Shown here: positions 1-6,415 of the stretch, one piece after another
How the letters are laid out: every line of letters starts with the position of its first letter
Numbering within the stretch: position 1 is the first letter of the stretch
Assembly: GCA_934457145.1 (NCBI GenBank)
Contig: CAKSHP010000007.1
Coordinates: 1 to 64,000 of the forward strand
Direction: 5' to 3'
DNA from: an uncultured Clostridia bacterium
Lineage (GTDB): Bacteria > Bacillota > Clostridia > UBA1381 > UMGS1253
Length of the DNA stretch: 64,000 bases
Notes under the pieces: generated by a model
The model's input: only the letters and a program-made list of their open reading frames with translations
What the model was told of the DNA's origin: nothing
Database searches by the model: none
Made by a program: the position numbers and the translations under genes

Positions 1-31
1 TCATACAGTTCACTCTCCTAAAAATATTATA
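1..31 (-). promoter_or_regulatory. Promoter -10, RBS and start codon of a gene leaving the window on the left
   Basis: On the minus strand a TATAAT box (26-31) is followed by an AGGAGAG ribosome binding site (13-19) and, 8 nt later, an ATG (2-4) reading out of the window. Only the start codon is inside, so the product cannot be named. The upstream DNA (about 15-110) carries repeated AGTGAA hexamers on this strand. No good -35 box was found at 17 nt. Confidence 0.5.
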
Positions 32-174
32 TCATATTTTCACTCTTTGAACTGTCCTTTTTTATTATACAACTTTCCAACTTTCACTTTTTCACTATTC
101 ACTCTTCATCGGAATTATGTATGCCGATTTTTTGAAAGTAACAGGTGATAGTGAAAAGCGAAGAAGTGTGGCGC

Positions 175-206
175 AAACTCGCAGTGGCGAGTTTGAAATT
201 TTTTTA
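175..206 (+). terminator. Rho-independent terminator-like hairpin
   Basis: AAACTCGC and GCGAGTTT form a perfect 8-bp stem around an AGTG loop, followed by GAAATTTTTTT. No plus-strand gene is visible just upstream in the window, so what it terminates is unknown. Apart from this hairpin and the one at 285-328, I see no coding sequence in 32-425. Confidence 0.5.
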
Positions 207-284
207 ATGTTTCGTTTTGCAAATGTGTTATAGTGAAAACAAAAACAACCTGCATCTATAATGAACGTAAAATCCAAAATCATT

Positions 285-328
285 AAAGCCTGTGAACATT
301 GTAAAAACCGATGTTCACAGGCTTTTTT
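285..328 (+). terminator. Strong rho-independent terminator
   Basis: A perfect 15-bp stem (285-299 with 311-325) encloses an 11-nt loop and runs into a T-rich tail. It sits between the first terminator-like hairpin and the toxin-antitoxin promoter at 426, and insulates the locus from upstream transcription. Confidence 0.7.
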
Positions 329-425
329 CACGCTTTTAATGCATTAAAACTTTGTAAAAAAATTAAAATCACCCATTTTTGCAGGGTAACAAGGGCAAAA
401 AAGGATGTCAAATCCGTCAAAAACG

Positions 426-454
426 TTGACAAACGTATTTCGGTGTGATATGAT
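426..454 (+). promoter_or_regulatory. Promoter of the candidate toxin mRNA
   Basis: TTGACA (426-431), 17 nt, TATGAT (449-454): close to the housekeeping consensus. Predicted start is near 461, giving an mRNA with about 105 nt of leader before the hydrophobic peptide ORF at 566. Confidence 0.75.
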
Positions 455-480
455 AGAAAATGTCAACAAGGGAAGCAAAA

Positions 481-579
481 ATGCTGACGGTATTAATTGC
501 ATACTTGGGCAACAGTCTAAGCGGTTTACCTCGTAACCCTAAAGTTAGGTCTTTGATTATGTTATATGGCAAACGTTGA
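481..579 (+). CDS. Short ORF overlapping the toxin start (possible leader peptide)
   Basis: A 32-codon frame from ATG 481 to TGA 577-579, preceded by a weak AGGGAAG site. It overlaps the first 14 nt of the hydrophobic toxin ORF in another frame, an arrangement that can couple translation. Its middle (about 507-531) is also the left arm of the flanking inverted repeat, so the sequence may be constrained by RNA folding and not by protein. I do not recognise the peptide; it may not be translated. Confidence 0.25.
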   Translation: MLTVLIAYLGNSLSGLPRNPKVRSLIMLYGKR

Positions 580-676
580 ATACATAGTATTAATCGTTTT
601 GTTAATAACTCTTGTAAAAAAGTTAAAAAATGACCGCCCTGGTCGCAACAAGACGGTCAAAGTACATTTGCACTAA
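566..676 (+). CDS. Candidate type I toxin: 36-aa single-span membrane peptide
   Basis: The ORF runs from ATG 566 to TAA 674-676. Residues about 4-17 are almost purely aliphatic (VEYIVLIVLLITLV), enough for one membrane span, and are followed by a basic tail with KK, DRPGR and KTVK. This hydrophobic-span-plus-charged-tail plan is that of Fst/TxpA/holin-like type I toxins. No strong ribosome binding site is present immediately upstream, as is common for toxins whose translation is structurally repressed. It has its own promoter (426-454), is enclosed by a long inverted repeat (499-531 with 685-717), and its 3' part is covered by a predicted antisense RNA. The toxin role is inferred from architecture, not from a database match. 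Confidence 0.55.
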   Translation: MANVEYIVLIVLLITLVKKLKNDRPGRNKTVKVHLH

Positions 677-711
677 AATCGTTTAGGTAAACCGCTTTTA
701 ACAGTTGCCCT
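625..711 (-). ncRNA. Predicted antisense RNA (antitoxin) of the type I locus
   Basis: Transcription from the minus-strand promoter at 718-746 would start near 711 and end at a hairpin at 631-659. On the minus strand that hairpin has an 11-bp stem (two or three G-U pairs), a 7-nt loop, and six U's (625-630). The stem is much weaker on the plus strand because the G-U pairs become A-C mismatches, which fixes the direction. The resulting RNA of about 85 nt is fully complementary to the 3' half of the toxin ORF and its 3' flank. Confidence 0.6.
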
Positions 712-717
712 GTATGC

Positions 718-746
718 ATTATACCATAATATAAAAGCATAGTCAA
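718..746 (-). promoter_or_regulatory. Promoter of the antisense RNA
   Basis: On the minus strand: TTGACT (741-746), 17 nt, TATAAT (718-723). It is as strong as the toxin promoter and points at it, which is the convergent design of par/Fst-type type I systems. Confidence 0.7.
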
Positions 747-771
747 GAAAATTTTAAAAGAAGGTGTTAAA

Positions 772-933
772 ATGGCAAAGAGTGAATACATCAGAATGAG
801 GATAGAGCCAGAAGTAAAAGAGACATTACAAAAAGCTGCGGAAAAGGACAGACGAACACTAAGCGACTTTGTGGGCTTAATATTGACGGATTGGATAGAA
901 AAAAACGCCAAAGTCGATAGCAAAAATGTATAA
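772..933 (+). CDS. Small ribbon-helix-helix (CopG/Arc-like) DNA-binding protein, 53 aa
   Basis: ATG 772 to TAA 931-933, with an AAGAAGGTG site upstream. The pattern fits an RHH fold: an N-terminal beta strand EYIRMRIEPEV, helix KETLQKAAEKD, then RTLSDFVGLILTDWIEK as the second helix. Such proteins are autoregulators in plasmids, integrative elements and toxin-antitoxin loci. It begins 96 nt after the toxin ORF on the same strand, so read-through of the toxin mRNA could reach it. A weak promoter of its own (TTGCCC, 16 nt, TAATAT) overlaps the antisense promoter region. No toxin partner of the type II kind was found. Confidence 0.7.
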   Translation: MAKSEYIRMRIEPEVKETLQKAAEKDRRTLSDFVGLILTDWIEKNAKVDSKNV

Positions 934-980
934 ATATTATCTATTTTAGTATGTTTATACACGTAAAGGAGGTTAAAACC

Positions 981-1172
981 ATGCAGACAGAAAAGAAAAT
1001 GACAGCTAAACAGCGTTACGATGCTAAAACGGCGGTACATTATCGCATTAAACTAAACAAAAATACCGATATGGAATTAATTAACAAACTTGAAAGCGTA
1101 CCAAATAAGCAAGACTATATAAAATCATGCATTAAAAAAATGATTGAGCTTGAACAGGAAATCTTAGTTTAA
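981..1172 (+). CDS. Small mobile-element-associated protein, probably RHH-like, 63 aa
   Basis: The start was set at ATG 981 because AAAGGAGGT (965-973) lies 7 nt upstream; the open frame extends back to 951 but without a ribosome binding site. The lysine-rich protein has a KQRYDAKTAVHYRIKLN stretch, then an IINKLESVPNKQDYIKSCIKK-like C-terminal helix. This layout is familiar from small proteins of plasmids and integrative elements in Firmicutes. It resembles the product of the broken gene at 1283-1485, suggesting a paralogous pair. It follows the RHH gene by 47 nt, probably in one transcript. The molecular role is unknown. Confidence 0.65.
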   Translation: MQTEKKMTAKQRYDAKTAVHYRIKLNKNTDMELINKLESVPNKQDYIKSCIKKMIELEQEILV

Positions 1173-1247
1173 TTATACGCTATTTAAGAAAAAAACATTA
1201 AAAATAGCATATTGTATACATATGTTCTTAATGTGTGGCAGTAAAAA

Positions 1248-1276
1248 AGACGGAGTTTTCAAACTTCGCCTTTTTT
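1248..1276. terminator. Terminator between convergent small genes
   Basis: AAGACGGAGTTT and AAACTTCGCCTT form a 12-bp stem with one mismatch and one wobble around a 2-nt core. A T-run follows on the plus strand (1271-1276) and an A-run flanks the other side, so it can serve both the plus gene ending at 1172 and the minus fragment ending at 1283. Confidence 0.6.
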
Positions 1277-1282
1277 GTTTTC

Positions 1283-1485
1283 TTATAGCTCCACATTTTC
1301 GCCCGTATCGGCTTTTATTTGCGCTTGTATAGCTGCTTTAATATATCCGTTAAGGGGGCCTTCCCTTTCTTTTCTGCTATTTCGTTTATAATGCCTTTTT
1401 TACCCTTTAACACGGTTAGATTAACGCGATCATATGCTTTAGCATTATATTTATTTTTAGCTTTGGTTTGAGAAGTCCCCGGCAT
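1283..1485 (-). pseudogene. Frameshifted small RHH-like gene
   Basis: Reading from ATG 1483-1485, the frame gives MPGTSQTKAKNKYNAKAYDR and on to a KGKKGIINEIAEKKGK stretch, and then leaves the family pattern to end at 1315. The expected C terminus (LNGYIKAAIQAQIKADTGEN and a short tail, stop 1283-1285) is intact in the next frame. The break falls at a GGCCCCC run near 1357. A one-base loss, a two-base gain, a sequencing error or a -1 ribosomal slip on the C-run would each explain it. Intact, it would encode about 66 residues like the protein at 981-1172. No good ribosome binding site is seen. Confidence 0.65.
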
Positions 1486-1522
1486 AAAATCAATTTTTTT
1501 ATTTACAACTTATACATTAATT

Positions 1523-2059
1523 CTATCTTTTTTTCTTTTCCTTTTCCATAATCCTGCTCATTCTGCTTTTATTAAACCTTTGAATTAACACAAACTGCAA
1601 ATCAAAAACCGCCGCTAAAACAGACGTTATCAAAAATGCCCAAAACCCGCCGACCGCCTTTGAAAACAAAATCGGTACAAAGCTTAAAACAACAATTGCC
1701 CCATGCCCGATCTCAGCATTTGTCATATTGTGAATAATTTCATCATGCGTTAAATCTTTTAAACAAAATTGGCGTGTATCATATGTCGGCGCATATTTTT
1801 TCCACTTCTTTATCCCTATTATTTTATAAAATTTTTCCTCTGCTTCTGATATTTTAAAATTTTTATCGTCTGTTTTATTTTTTCTTGCAATAACCACAAG
1901 CCGGGCCGCCAAAATGCGCATAACAAAATGATAAAGCGTTGTAAAAAATGTCACTGCCAAAGAAAAAGCCAAAACCGAACCGCATATATTATAAATCAAC
2001 ACGCTTAAAATTCCGCCTAAAGCCGAAATCGCGCTACCAATAACTATAAGTTTTTTCAC
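1523..2059 (-). CDS. CrtO-like membrane acyltransferase-family protein, 178 aa
   Basis: It starts at a GTG. Two hydrophobic spans lie at about residues 4-45 and another pair at about 120-160. Between them is a conserved-looking soluble segment, EEKFYKIIGIKKWKKYAPTY, followed by a helix with DEIIHNMTNAEIGH. That arrangement matches the glycosyl-4,4'-diaponeurosporenoate acyltransferase (CrtO) family, which in many Firmicutes occurs without carotenoid genes, as here. The true substrate is therefore unknown. It has its own promoter just past the rplQ terminator and about 150 nt of untranslated leader. The family call rests on recognition of the motif. Confidence 0.55.
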   Translation of the reverse strand: MKKLIVIGSAISALGGILSVLIYNICGSVLAFSLAVTFFTTLYHFVMRILAARLVVIARKNKTDDKNFKISEAEEKFYKIIGIKKWKKYAPTYDTRQFCLKDLTHDEIIHNMTNAEIGHGAIVVLSFVPILFSKAVGGFWAFLITSVLAAVFDLQFVLIQRFNKSRMSRIMEKEKKKR

Positions 2060-2210
2060 TATCTCGCACCGCCGTTTTTCTCTTAATTTATTACACCAAT
2101 AAGTAAAAATACTTGCAGGGGCATTTTATACAGCCGTCAATGTCCTAATAGGCAAATTTTTAATTTTTCAAGCCGCAGAACACCAATTTGAGCATAGCTC
2201 CTATAAAGAT

Positions 2211-2239
2211 ATTATACCACAAATCTTTTTTAAATGCAA
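2211..2239 (-). promoter_or_regulatory. Promoter of the CrtO-like gene
   Basis: On the minus strand TTGCAT (2234-2239), 17 nt, TATAAT (2211-2216). The -35 box overlaps the tail of the rplQ terminator, so ribosomal transcription stops just where this unit begins. Confidence 0.55.
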
Positions 2240-2273
2240 AAAATAAGGACATTTGCCAAAGCAAACATCCTTA
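2236..2273 (-). terminator. Terminator of the ribosomal protein superoperon
   Basis: A 13-bp stem with two wobble pairs (2261-2273 with 2244-2256), a 4-nt loop and a U-rich run on the minus strand, directly after rplQ. The usual clostridial downstream genes (ecfA1, ecfA2, ecfT, truA, rplM, rpsI) are absent here. Confidence 0.7.
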
Positions 2274-2287
2274 TCGCAATTTTTTAA

Positions 2288-2629
2288 TTAAACAAGTTCT
2301 AAAACTGCAACCTCAGCAGCGTCACCGCGTCTGGGACCAACTTTTATAACTCTGCAATAACCGCCGTTTCTGTCAGCATATTTGGGAGCAATCTCGTTAA
2401 ACAATTTTGCAACCACTGCCTCTTTTGTAATATAAGCCAAAGCCTGACGTCTTGCATGGAGAGAACCGTCTTTGCCCAAAGTAATCATTTTTTCAGCCAT
2501 ACTTCTTGTCTCTTTGGCGCGTGTAACAGTTGTCTCAATTCGACCTGTTTCTAAAAAACTGGTAACAAGATTTCTAAGCATTGCCTTTCTTTGGTCTGTA
2601 GGACGACCTAACTTTCTTGTACCCGGCAT
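2288..2629 (-). CDS. rplQ: 50S ribosomal protein L17
   Basis: At 113 aa it is the normal bacterial length. The N terminus MPGTRKLGRPTDQRKAMLRN and the C-terminal VIKVGPRRGDAAEVAVLELV ending are those of L17, which sits near the peptide exit tunnel of the large subunit. AGGAGG precedes the ATG. It is the last gene of the superoperon, 46 nt after rpoA, and is followed by a terminator. Confidence 0.98.
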   Translation of the reverse strand: MPGTRKLGRPTDQRKAMLRNLVTSFLETGRIETTVTRAKETRSMAEKMITLGKDGSLHARRQALAYITKEAVVAKLFNEIAPKYADRNGGYCRVIKVGPRRGDAAEVAVLELV

Positions 2630-2675
2630 ATCTATTACCTCCTCTTATAAGCTTTTCGTTAAGAAGCTAAGCTAT

Positions 2676-3626
2676 TTATTCTTCTTCCTTGCGGAGTGCC
2701 AAATTTAATGCGCTCAGCTTGTTCATAACTTCTTCCAACGACTTGCGTCCAAGATTTCTCACTTTCATCATATCTTCCTCTGTTTTATTTGCAAGATCCT
2801 CAACAGTGTTGATTCCGGCACGTTTCAAACAGTTGTATGAACGAACAGACAAATCAAGCTCTTCAATCGTCATCTCAAGTACTTTTTCTTTCTTGCTTTC
2901 TTCTTTTTCAACCATTATCTCTACATTTTTTGCATCGTCGGACAAATCAATAAACAGCGACAAATGTTCGCTCATTATCTTTGCAGCAAGGCTTATTGCC
3001 TCGTTGGGCTTAAGTGTGCCGTTTGTCCAAACTTCAATGGTTAACTTGTCAAAATCCGTAACTGCGCCGACTCTGGCAGGCTCAACCTTATAATTAACCT
3101 TTTTAACAGGCGTATAAATTGAATCCACCGGAATAACACCGATAACCGGCTGTGACTGTTCGCGGTTTTTGTCAGCCGCAACATATCCTCTGCCTTTTGA
3201 AAGCGTTATTTCCATATTGAGCTTTGCATCGGAATTTAATGTAGCAATGTATAAATCGGGATTTAAAATTTCAACATCGGAATCAGCTTTAATATCTCCC
3301 GCTGTTATAACTCCCTCGCCCTGCGCCTCAATGTATACAACTTTCGGTGTATCGCAGTGAAGCTTTGCAACTATGCTTTTTATATTCAGCACAATTTCCG
3401 TCACGTCTTCTTTAACGCCTTTTATAACGGAAAATTCATGCAGCACGCCGTCAATCTTAACAGCATTAACGGCAGCACCCGGGAGAGAAGATAGCAATAT
3501 TCTCCTAAGAGAATTTCCGAGGGTTGTTCCATATCCACGCTCTAAAGGCTCAACAACGAATTTTCCGTAATGATCCTCTTCACGTACTTCAACACATTCC
3601 ACTCTTGGTTTTTCTATCTCAATCAT
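2676..3626 (-). CDS. rpoA: DNA-directed RNA polymerase subunit alpha
   Basis: The 316-aa protein has the N-terminal assembly domain (about 1-225, with the GYGTTLGNSLRRILLSS dimerisation motif). An acidic linker follows, and then the C-terminal domain (about 250-316, with LDLSVRSYNCLKRAGINTVE and RNLGRKSLEEV) that contacts UP elements and activators. AGGAGGG precedes the ATG. It lies between rpsD and rplQ, its standard place, after a 142-nt spacer that contains a small GCCCG/CGGGC hairpin (3642-3657). Confidence 0.98.
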   Translation of the reverse strand: MIEIEKPRVECVEVREEDHYGKFVVEPLERGYGTTLGNSLRRILLSSLPGAAVNAVKIDGVLHEFSVIKGVKEDVTEIVLNIKSIVAKLHCDTPKVVYIEAQGEGVITAGDIKADSDVEILNPDLYIATLNSDAKLNMEITLSKGRGYVAADKNREQSQPVIGVIPVDSIYTPVKKVNYKVEPARVGAVTDFDKLTIEVWTNGTLKPNEAISLAAKIMSEHLSLFIDLSDDAKNVEIMVEKEESKKEKVLEMTIEELDLSVRSYNCLKRAGINTVEDLANKTEEDMMKVRNLGRKSLEEVMNKLSALNLALRKEEE

Positions 3627-3768
3627 GTAATATCCCTCCTTGCCCGTTCTGCGGGCTTATAATACCTTTAATCCAAAACAATTTCAAACAGTGCGGCAAA
3701 TCACGCCGCTTTGAAAAGACAATAACTGTATTTTAAAAACACAAAATATTTCTTGCCCTGTCGGTTTA

Positions 3769-4389
3769 TTATTTTGAATACAACTCGACGATAAAGTGTT
3801 CTTCGATAGGCAAATCGATATCTTCTCTTTCTGCCATAGCTGTAACCTTACCTTCAAGTGCGTCGCGGTTTAATTCTAACCACTTCGGTATTAATTTGGA
3901 CTCTGTGATTTCCAAAATCTCTTTAAACTTTGCAGATGATTTTGCTTTGTCACAAACCGATACTACATCTCCTACGGATACAAGATATGAAGGAATGTCA
4001 ACTCTCTTGCCGTTAACATTAAAATGTCCGTGCAAAACAAGCTGTCTTGCTTCTGCTCTTGATGTTGCAAATCCCAAACGGAATACTACGTTATCAAGTC
4101 TGCTCTCCAAAATAGCAAGCAAGTTATCACCTGTAACACCCTTCATTTTGTTAGCCATTTCAAAATACTTTCTGAACTGACCTTCCAAAACTCCGTAATA
4201 TCTTCTTGTCTTCTGTTTTTCTCTAAGCTGTACACCGTATTCAGACATCTTACGTCTGCTCTGACCATGCTGGCCCGGTGCTCCTCTTTTAACACTGCAC
4301 TTGTCTGTATAGCATCTTTGACCTTTTAAGAATAACTTCTGTCCCTCTCTGCGGCAAAGACGGCAAACTGCACCAGTATATCTAGCCAT
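3769..4389 (-). CDS. rpsD: 30S ribosomal protein S4, zinc-binding (C+) form
   Basis: 206 aa with an S4 RNA-binding domain near residues 95-155 (SRLDNVVFRLGFATSRAEAR). The N terminus holds four cysteines, C9, C12, C26 and C31, marking the zinc-binding C+ version. S4 nucleates small-subunit assembly on 16S rRNA and, in many Firmicutes, represses its own mRNA. GGAGGTG precedes the start. It lies 87 nt after rpsK. Confidence 0.98.
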   Translation of the reverse strand: MARYTGAVCRLCRREGQKLFLKGQRCYTDKCSVKRGAPGQHGQSRRKMSEYGVQLREKQKTRRYYGVLEGQFRKYFEMANKMKGVTGDNLLAILESRLDNVVFRLGFATSRAEARQLVLHGHFNVNGKRVDIPSYLVSVGDVVSVCDKAKSSAKFKEILEITESKLIPKWLELNRDALEGKVTAMAEREDIDLPIEEHFIVELYSK

Positions 4390-4476
4390 GTAATTAATTA
4401 CACCTCCATTAATTTCTTACCCTTATATATAAAGGGTTATCCGATTACCTTTTTTGTTTAAAACAAAACCAATAAA

Positions 4477-4878
4477 TCAAACACGTCTTCTCTTGGGAGG
4501 ACGGCATCCGTTATGCGGAATCGGTGTCACATCTTTAATCATGTTAATTTCAAGACCTGCTGCCTGAAGCGCACGAATTGCAGCTTCTCTGCCGGCACCC
4601 GGTCCCTTTACATAAACTTCAATTGTTTTTAAGCCATGCTCCATAGCAGCCTTTGCAGCGGTTTCAGCTGCCATCTGCGCTGCATATGGTGTGCTCTTAC
4701 GAGAGCCTCTGAAGCCAAGGCCACCTGCGCTTGCCCACGAAATTGCATTACCTGCCATATCTGTAATTGTAACAATTGTATTGTTAAATGTAGAACGGAT
4801 ATGAGCTGCGCCTTTTTCAATATTTTTTCTATCCCTACGCTTTGTACGGGTAGTCTTTTTTGTAGTTGCTTTAGCCAT
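4477..4878 (-). CDS. rpsK: 30S ribosomal protein S11
   Basis: 133 aa with the family features AHIRSTFNNTIVTITDMAGN and the GPGAGREAAIRALQAAGL and PIPHNGCRPPKRRR stretches. S11 forms part of the platform that holds mRNA at the E site. GGAGGGAG lies upstream, and it is separated from rpsM by 20 nt. Confidence 0.98.
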   Translation of the reverse strand: MAKATTKKTTRTKRRDRKNIEKGAAHIRSTFNNTIVTITDMAGNAISWASAGGLGFRGSRKSTPYAAQMAAETAAKAAMEHGLKTIEVYVKGPGAGREAAIRALQAAGLEINMIKDVTPIPHNGCRPPKRRRV

Positions 4879-4898
4879 TTAGCTTACTCCCTCCTTTA

Positions 4899-5267
4899 TT
4901 ATTTCTTCTTGTTTGCTATAGTCTTAGCAGGACCTTTTCTGGTTCTTGCATTAGTTTTTGTTCTCTGACCTCTAACCGGAAGACCTCTTCTGTGTCTTAT
5001 ACCTCTGTAGCAGCCGATTTCCATAAGTCTTTTTATGTCTAATGCCACCTGACGGCGAAGATCACCTTCAACCGTGTACTCTGCGTCAATTACCTCACGA
5101 AGCTTACCAACTTCATCTTCTGTTAAATCCCTAACTCTTGTGTCGGGATTTATACCTGTTTTTGCAAGTATTTTTTTAGATGCACTTCTTCCAATACCGA
5201 AAATATATGTGAGTCCGATTTCAACTCTCTTTTCTCTTGGTAAGTCAACACCAGCTATTCTTGCCAT
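4899..5267 (-). CDS. rpsM: 30S ribosomal protein S13
   Basis: 122 aa with the start MARIAGVDLPREKRVEIGLT and a C-terminal basic tail rich in RTKTNARTRKGPAK. S13 sits in the 30S head and contacts P-site tRNA and the B1 bridges. GGAGGTG lies upstream. A 246-nt spacer separates it from rpmJ. That spacer holds AT-rich sequence and several small hairpins (for example AAAATGC/GCATTTT near 5370-5394), but no gene I can support. Confidence 0.98.
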   Translation of the reverse strand: MARIAGVDLPREKRVEIGLTYIFGIGRSASKKILAKTGINPDTRVRDLTEDEVGKLREVIDAEYTVEGDLRRQVALDIKRLMEIGCYRGIRHRRGLPVRGQRTKTNARTRKGPAKTIANKKK

Positions 5268-5513
5268 ACAATTTACACCTCCTGATTGGGATTAAAAAAT
5301 TTCTTTTTGATACTGCTTTGCGTTTTAAAAAACGCTGCTGCCCATCTGTCGGGCGTAATATAGCCCTACACTAAAATGCGAAGCCACTGCATTTTAATAT
5401 CCTTAGGCTTCAAAACCTGCGCAAGTTTATCCTTTCGGATACAGCCGCACTCCAGCAAGTTATACACAATTTAGTATGCGTACTTTTGAGCACATGGATT
5501 TTTCTCGGACTAA

Positions 5514-5627
5514 TCAACCTTGTTTTTGCTTATGCTTGGGATTTTCGCAAATCACCATGATTTTGCCTTTTCTTTTAATCATTTTGCATTTTTCGCAAAT
5601 GGGTTTTACAGATGGTCTAACCTTCAT
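5514..5627 (-). CDS. rpmJ: 50S ribosomal protein L36, zinc-binding form, 37 aa
   Basis: A complete 37-codon gene (MKVRPSVKPICEKCKMIKRK and so on) starting 9 nt after GGAGG. C11, C14, C27 and H32 give the C-C-C-H zinc site of the C+ paralogue. L36 binds 23S rRNA near the factor-binding region. It is in its standard place between infA and rpsM. The 179 nt separating it from infA contain small hairpins such as CACTTAA/TTAAGTG. Confidence 0.95.
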   Translation of the reverse strand: MKVRPSVKPICEKCKMIKRKGKIMVICENPKHKQKQG

Positions 5628-5806
5628 GTAGATTACCTCCTTTGTGCGCCTTTACAAAAAAGCGCCGACTATTAAAGTTTCCAAAAAGCCTACACTTAAA
5701 ATCCTTAAGTGTGAAATAACCTTCACTCTTTGGTCTCACTGCTTTTAGCAGTTTAATTAAACAGACTTTCGTCTGTATAACTCAATTTTTACACCCATAG
5801 AAAGCC

Positions 5807-6025
5807 TTATTTTGCTCTCCATGTAATTCTTCCCCTTGTTAAGTCGTAAGGTGATAATTCAACCGTAACCTTATCGCCGGGCAGAATACGTATAAAATTC
5901 ATTCTTAATTTGCCTGAAATATGAGCCAATATTTTATGACCGTTTTCAAGCTCAACCTGAAACATTGCATTAGGTAATGCTTCAACAACAGTACCTTCGA
6001 TTTCTATCATATCGTCTTTTGCCAA
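5807..6025 (-). CDS. infA: Translation initiation factor IF-1
   Basis: The true start is taken as the TTG at 6023-6025, 8 nt after a GGGGG ribosome binding site, giving the usual 72 aa beginning MAKDDMIEIEGTVVEALPNA. An ATG eleven codons upstream is in frame but has no ribosome binding site and adds residues the family lacks. The single S1/OB fold (HKILAHISGKLRMNFIRILP) binds the 30S A site during initiation. The gene lies 103 nt downstream of the KOW gene. Confidence 0.95.
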   Translation of the reverse strand: MAKDDMIEIEGTVVEALPNAMFQVELENGHKILAHISGKLRMNFIRILPGDKVTVELSPYDLTRGRITWRAK

Positions 6026-6128
6026 GGATAAAACCCCCTTTTTTGTACTGTTCGGCAATTATAAAATCGCCCTTGCAGCGCACAGCTTTATGCACTGTCT
6101 TAAAAGCGAAAACAAATCCCGCCTAAAC

Positions 6129-6398
6129 TTAAATATCTTTTTGACAAAACTCTGCCAGTGCTCGTCTAAGCTCGGCATTGGATACCTTTCCGCTCGAATT
6201 TAATTTTTCTTTAATTGCTCCGCAAATTTCGTTAGTTAGCGCCAAATGCTTCATTTTCTTTTTCTTGGGTTTATCGAACTTACGTATATCTCCATCGCAT
6301 AAATAAGCATACGCACCCTCAACAGAAACAACCACAAAGAAGTTTCCCTTGTCACGCCCCGCTTTTGAACACACAATGCTGCCTATACCAATATCCAA
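6129..6398 (-). CDS. KOW-domain RNA-binding protein (L14e-like), 89 aa
   Basis: The start is the TTG at 6396-6398, placed 8 nt after GAGGTG; the longer frame begins with a GTG inside that site. Residues about 4-40 form a KOW/SH3-like barrel (IGSIVCSKAGRDKGNFFVVV), followed by a lysine-rich stretch KFDKPKKKKMKHLALT and a helical C terminus. This small protein is conserved between map and infA in many Clostridia and Bacilli and is presumed to bind rRNA, but it has no settled function. It follows map by 17 nt. Confidence 0.85.
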   Translation of the reverse strand: MDIGIGSIVCSKAGRDKGNFFVVVSVEGAYAYLCDGDIRKFDKPKKKKMKHLALTNEICGAIKEKLNSSGKVSNAELRRALAEFCQKDI

Positions 6399-6415
6399 AT
6401 AAATCACCTCAAAAA

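Larger units (their letters stand above)
499..717. repeat. Long imperfect inverted repeat flanking the toxin ORF
   Basis: The left arm (499-531) pairs with the right arm (685-717) in three blocks: GCATAC/GTATGC, GGGCAAC/GTTGCCC, and a perfect 13-bp block AAGCGGTTTACCT/AGGTAAACCGCTT. In the sense mRNA this would join the 5' leader to the 3' end. The predicted antisense RNA begins inside the right arm, so it carries the same sequence as the mRNA leader and could compete for the mRNA 3' end. Confidence 0.8.

Noticed and set aside
657..1040. 127-codon minus-strand frame across the toxin-antitoxin and RHH genes
   Set aside because: It runs antisense to two small genes with good ribosome binding sites and crosses the antisense promoter. 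Its hydrophobic composition comes from AT-rich reverse strand.
5268..5513. A riboswitch or extra small gene between rpsM and rpmJ
   Set aside because: Only short, unrelated hairpins and frames under 30 codons without ribosome binding sites; no recognisable riboswitch core.
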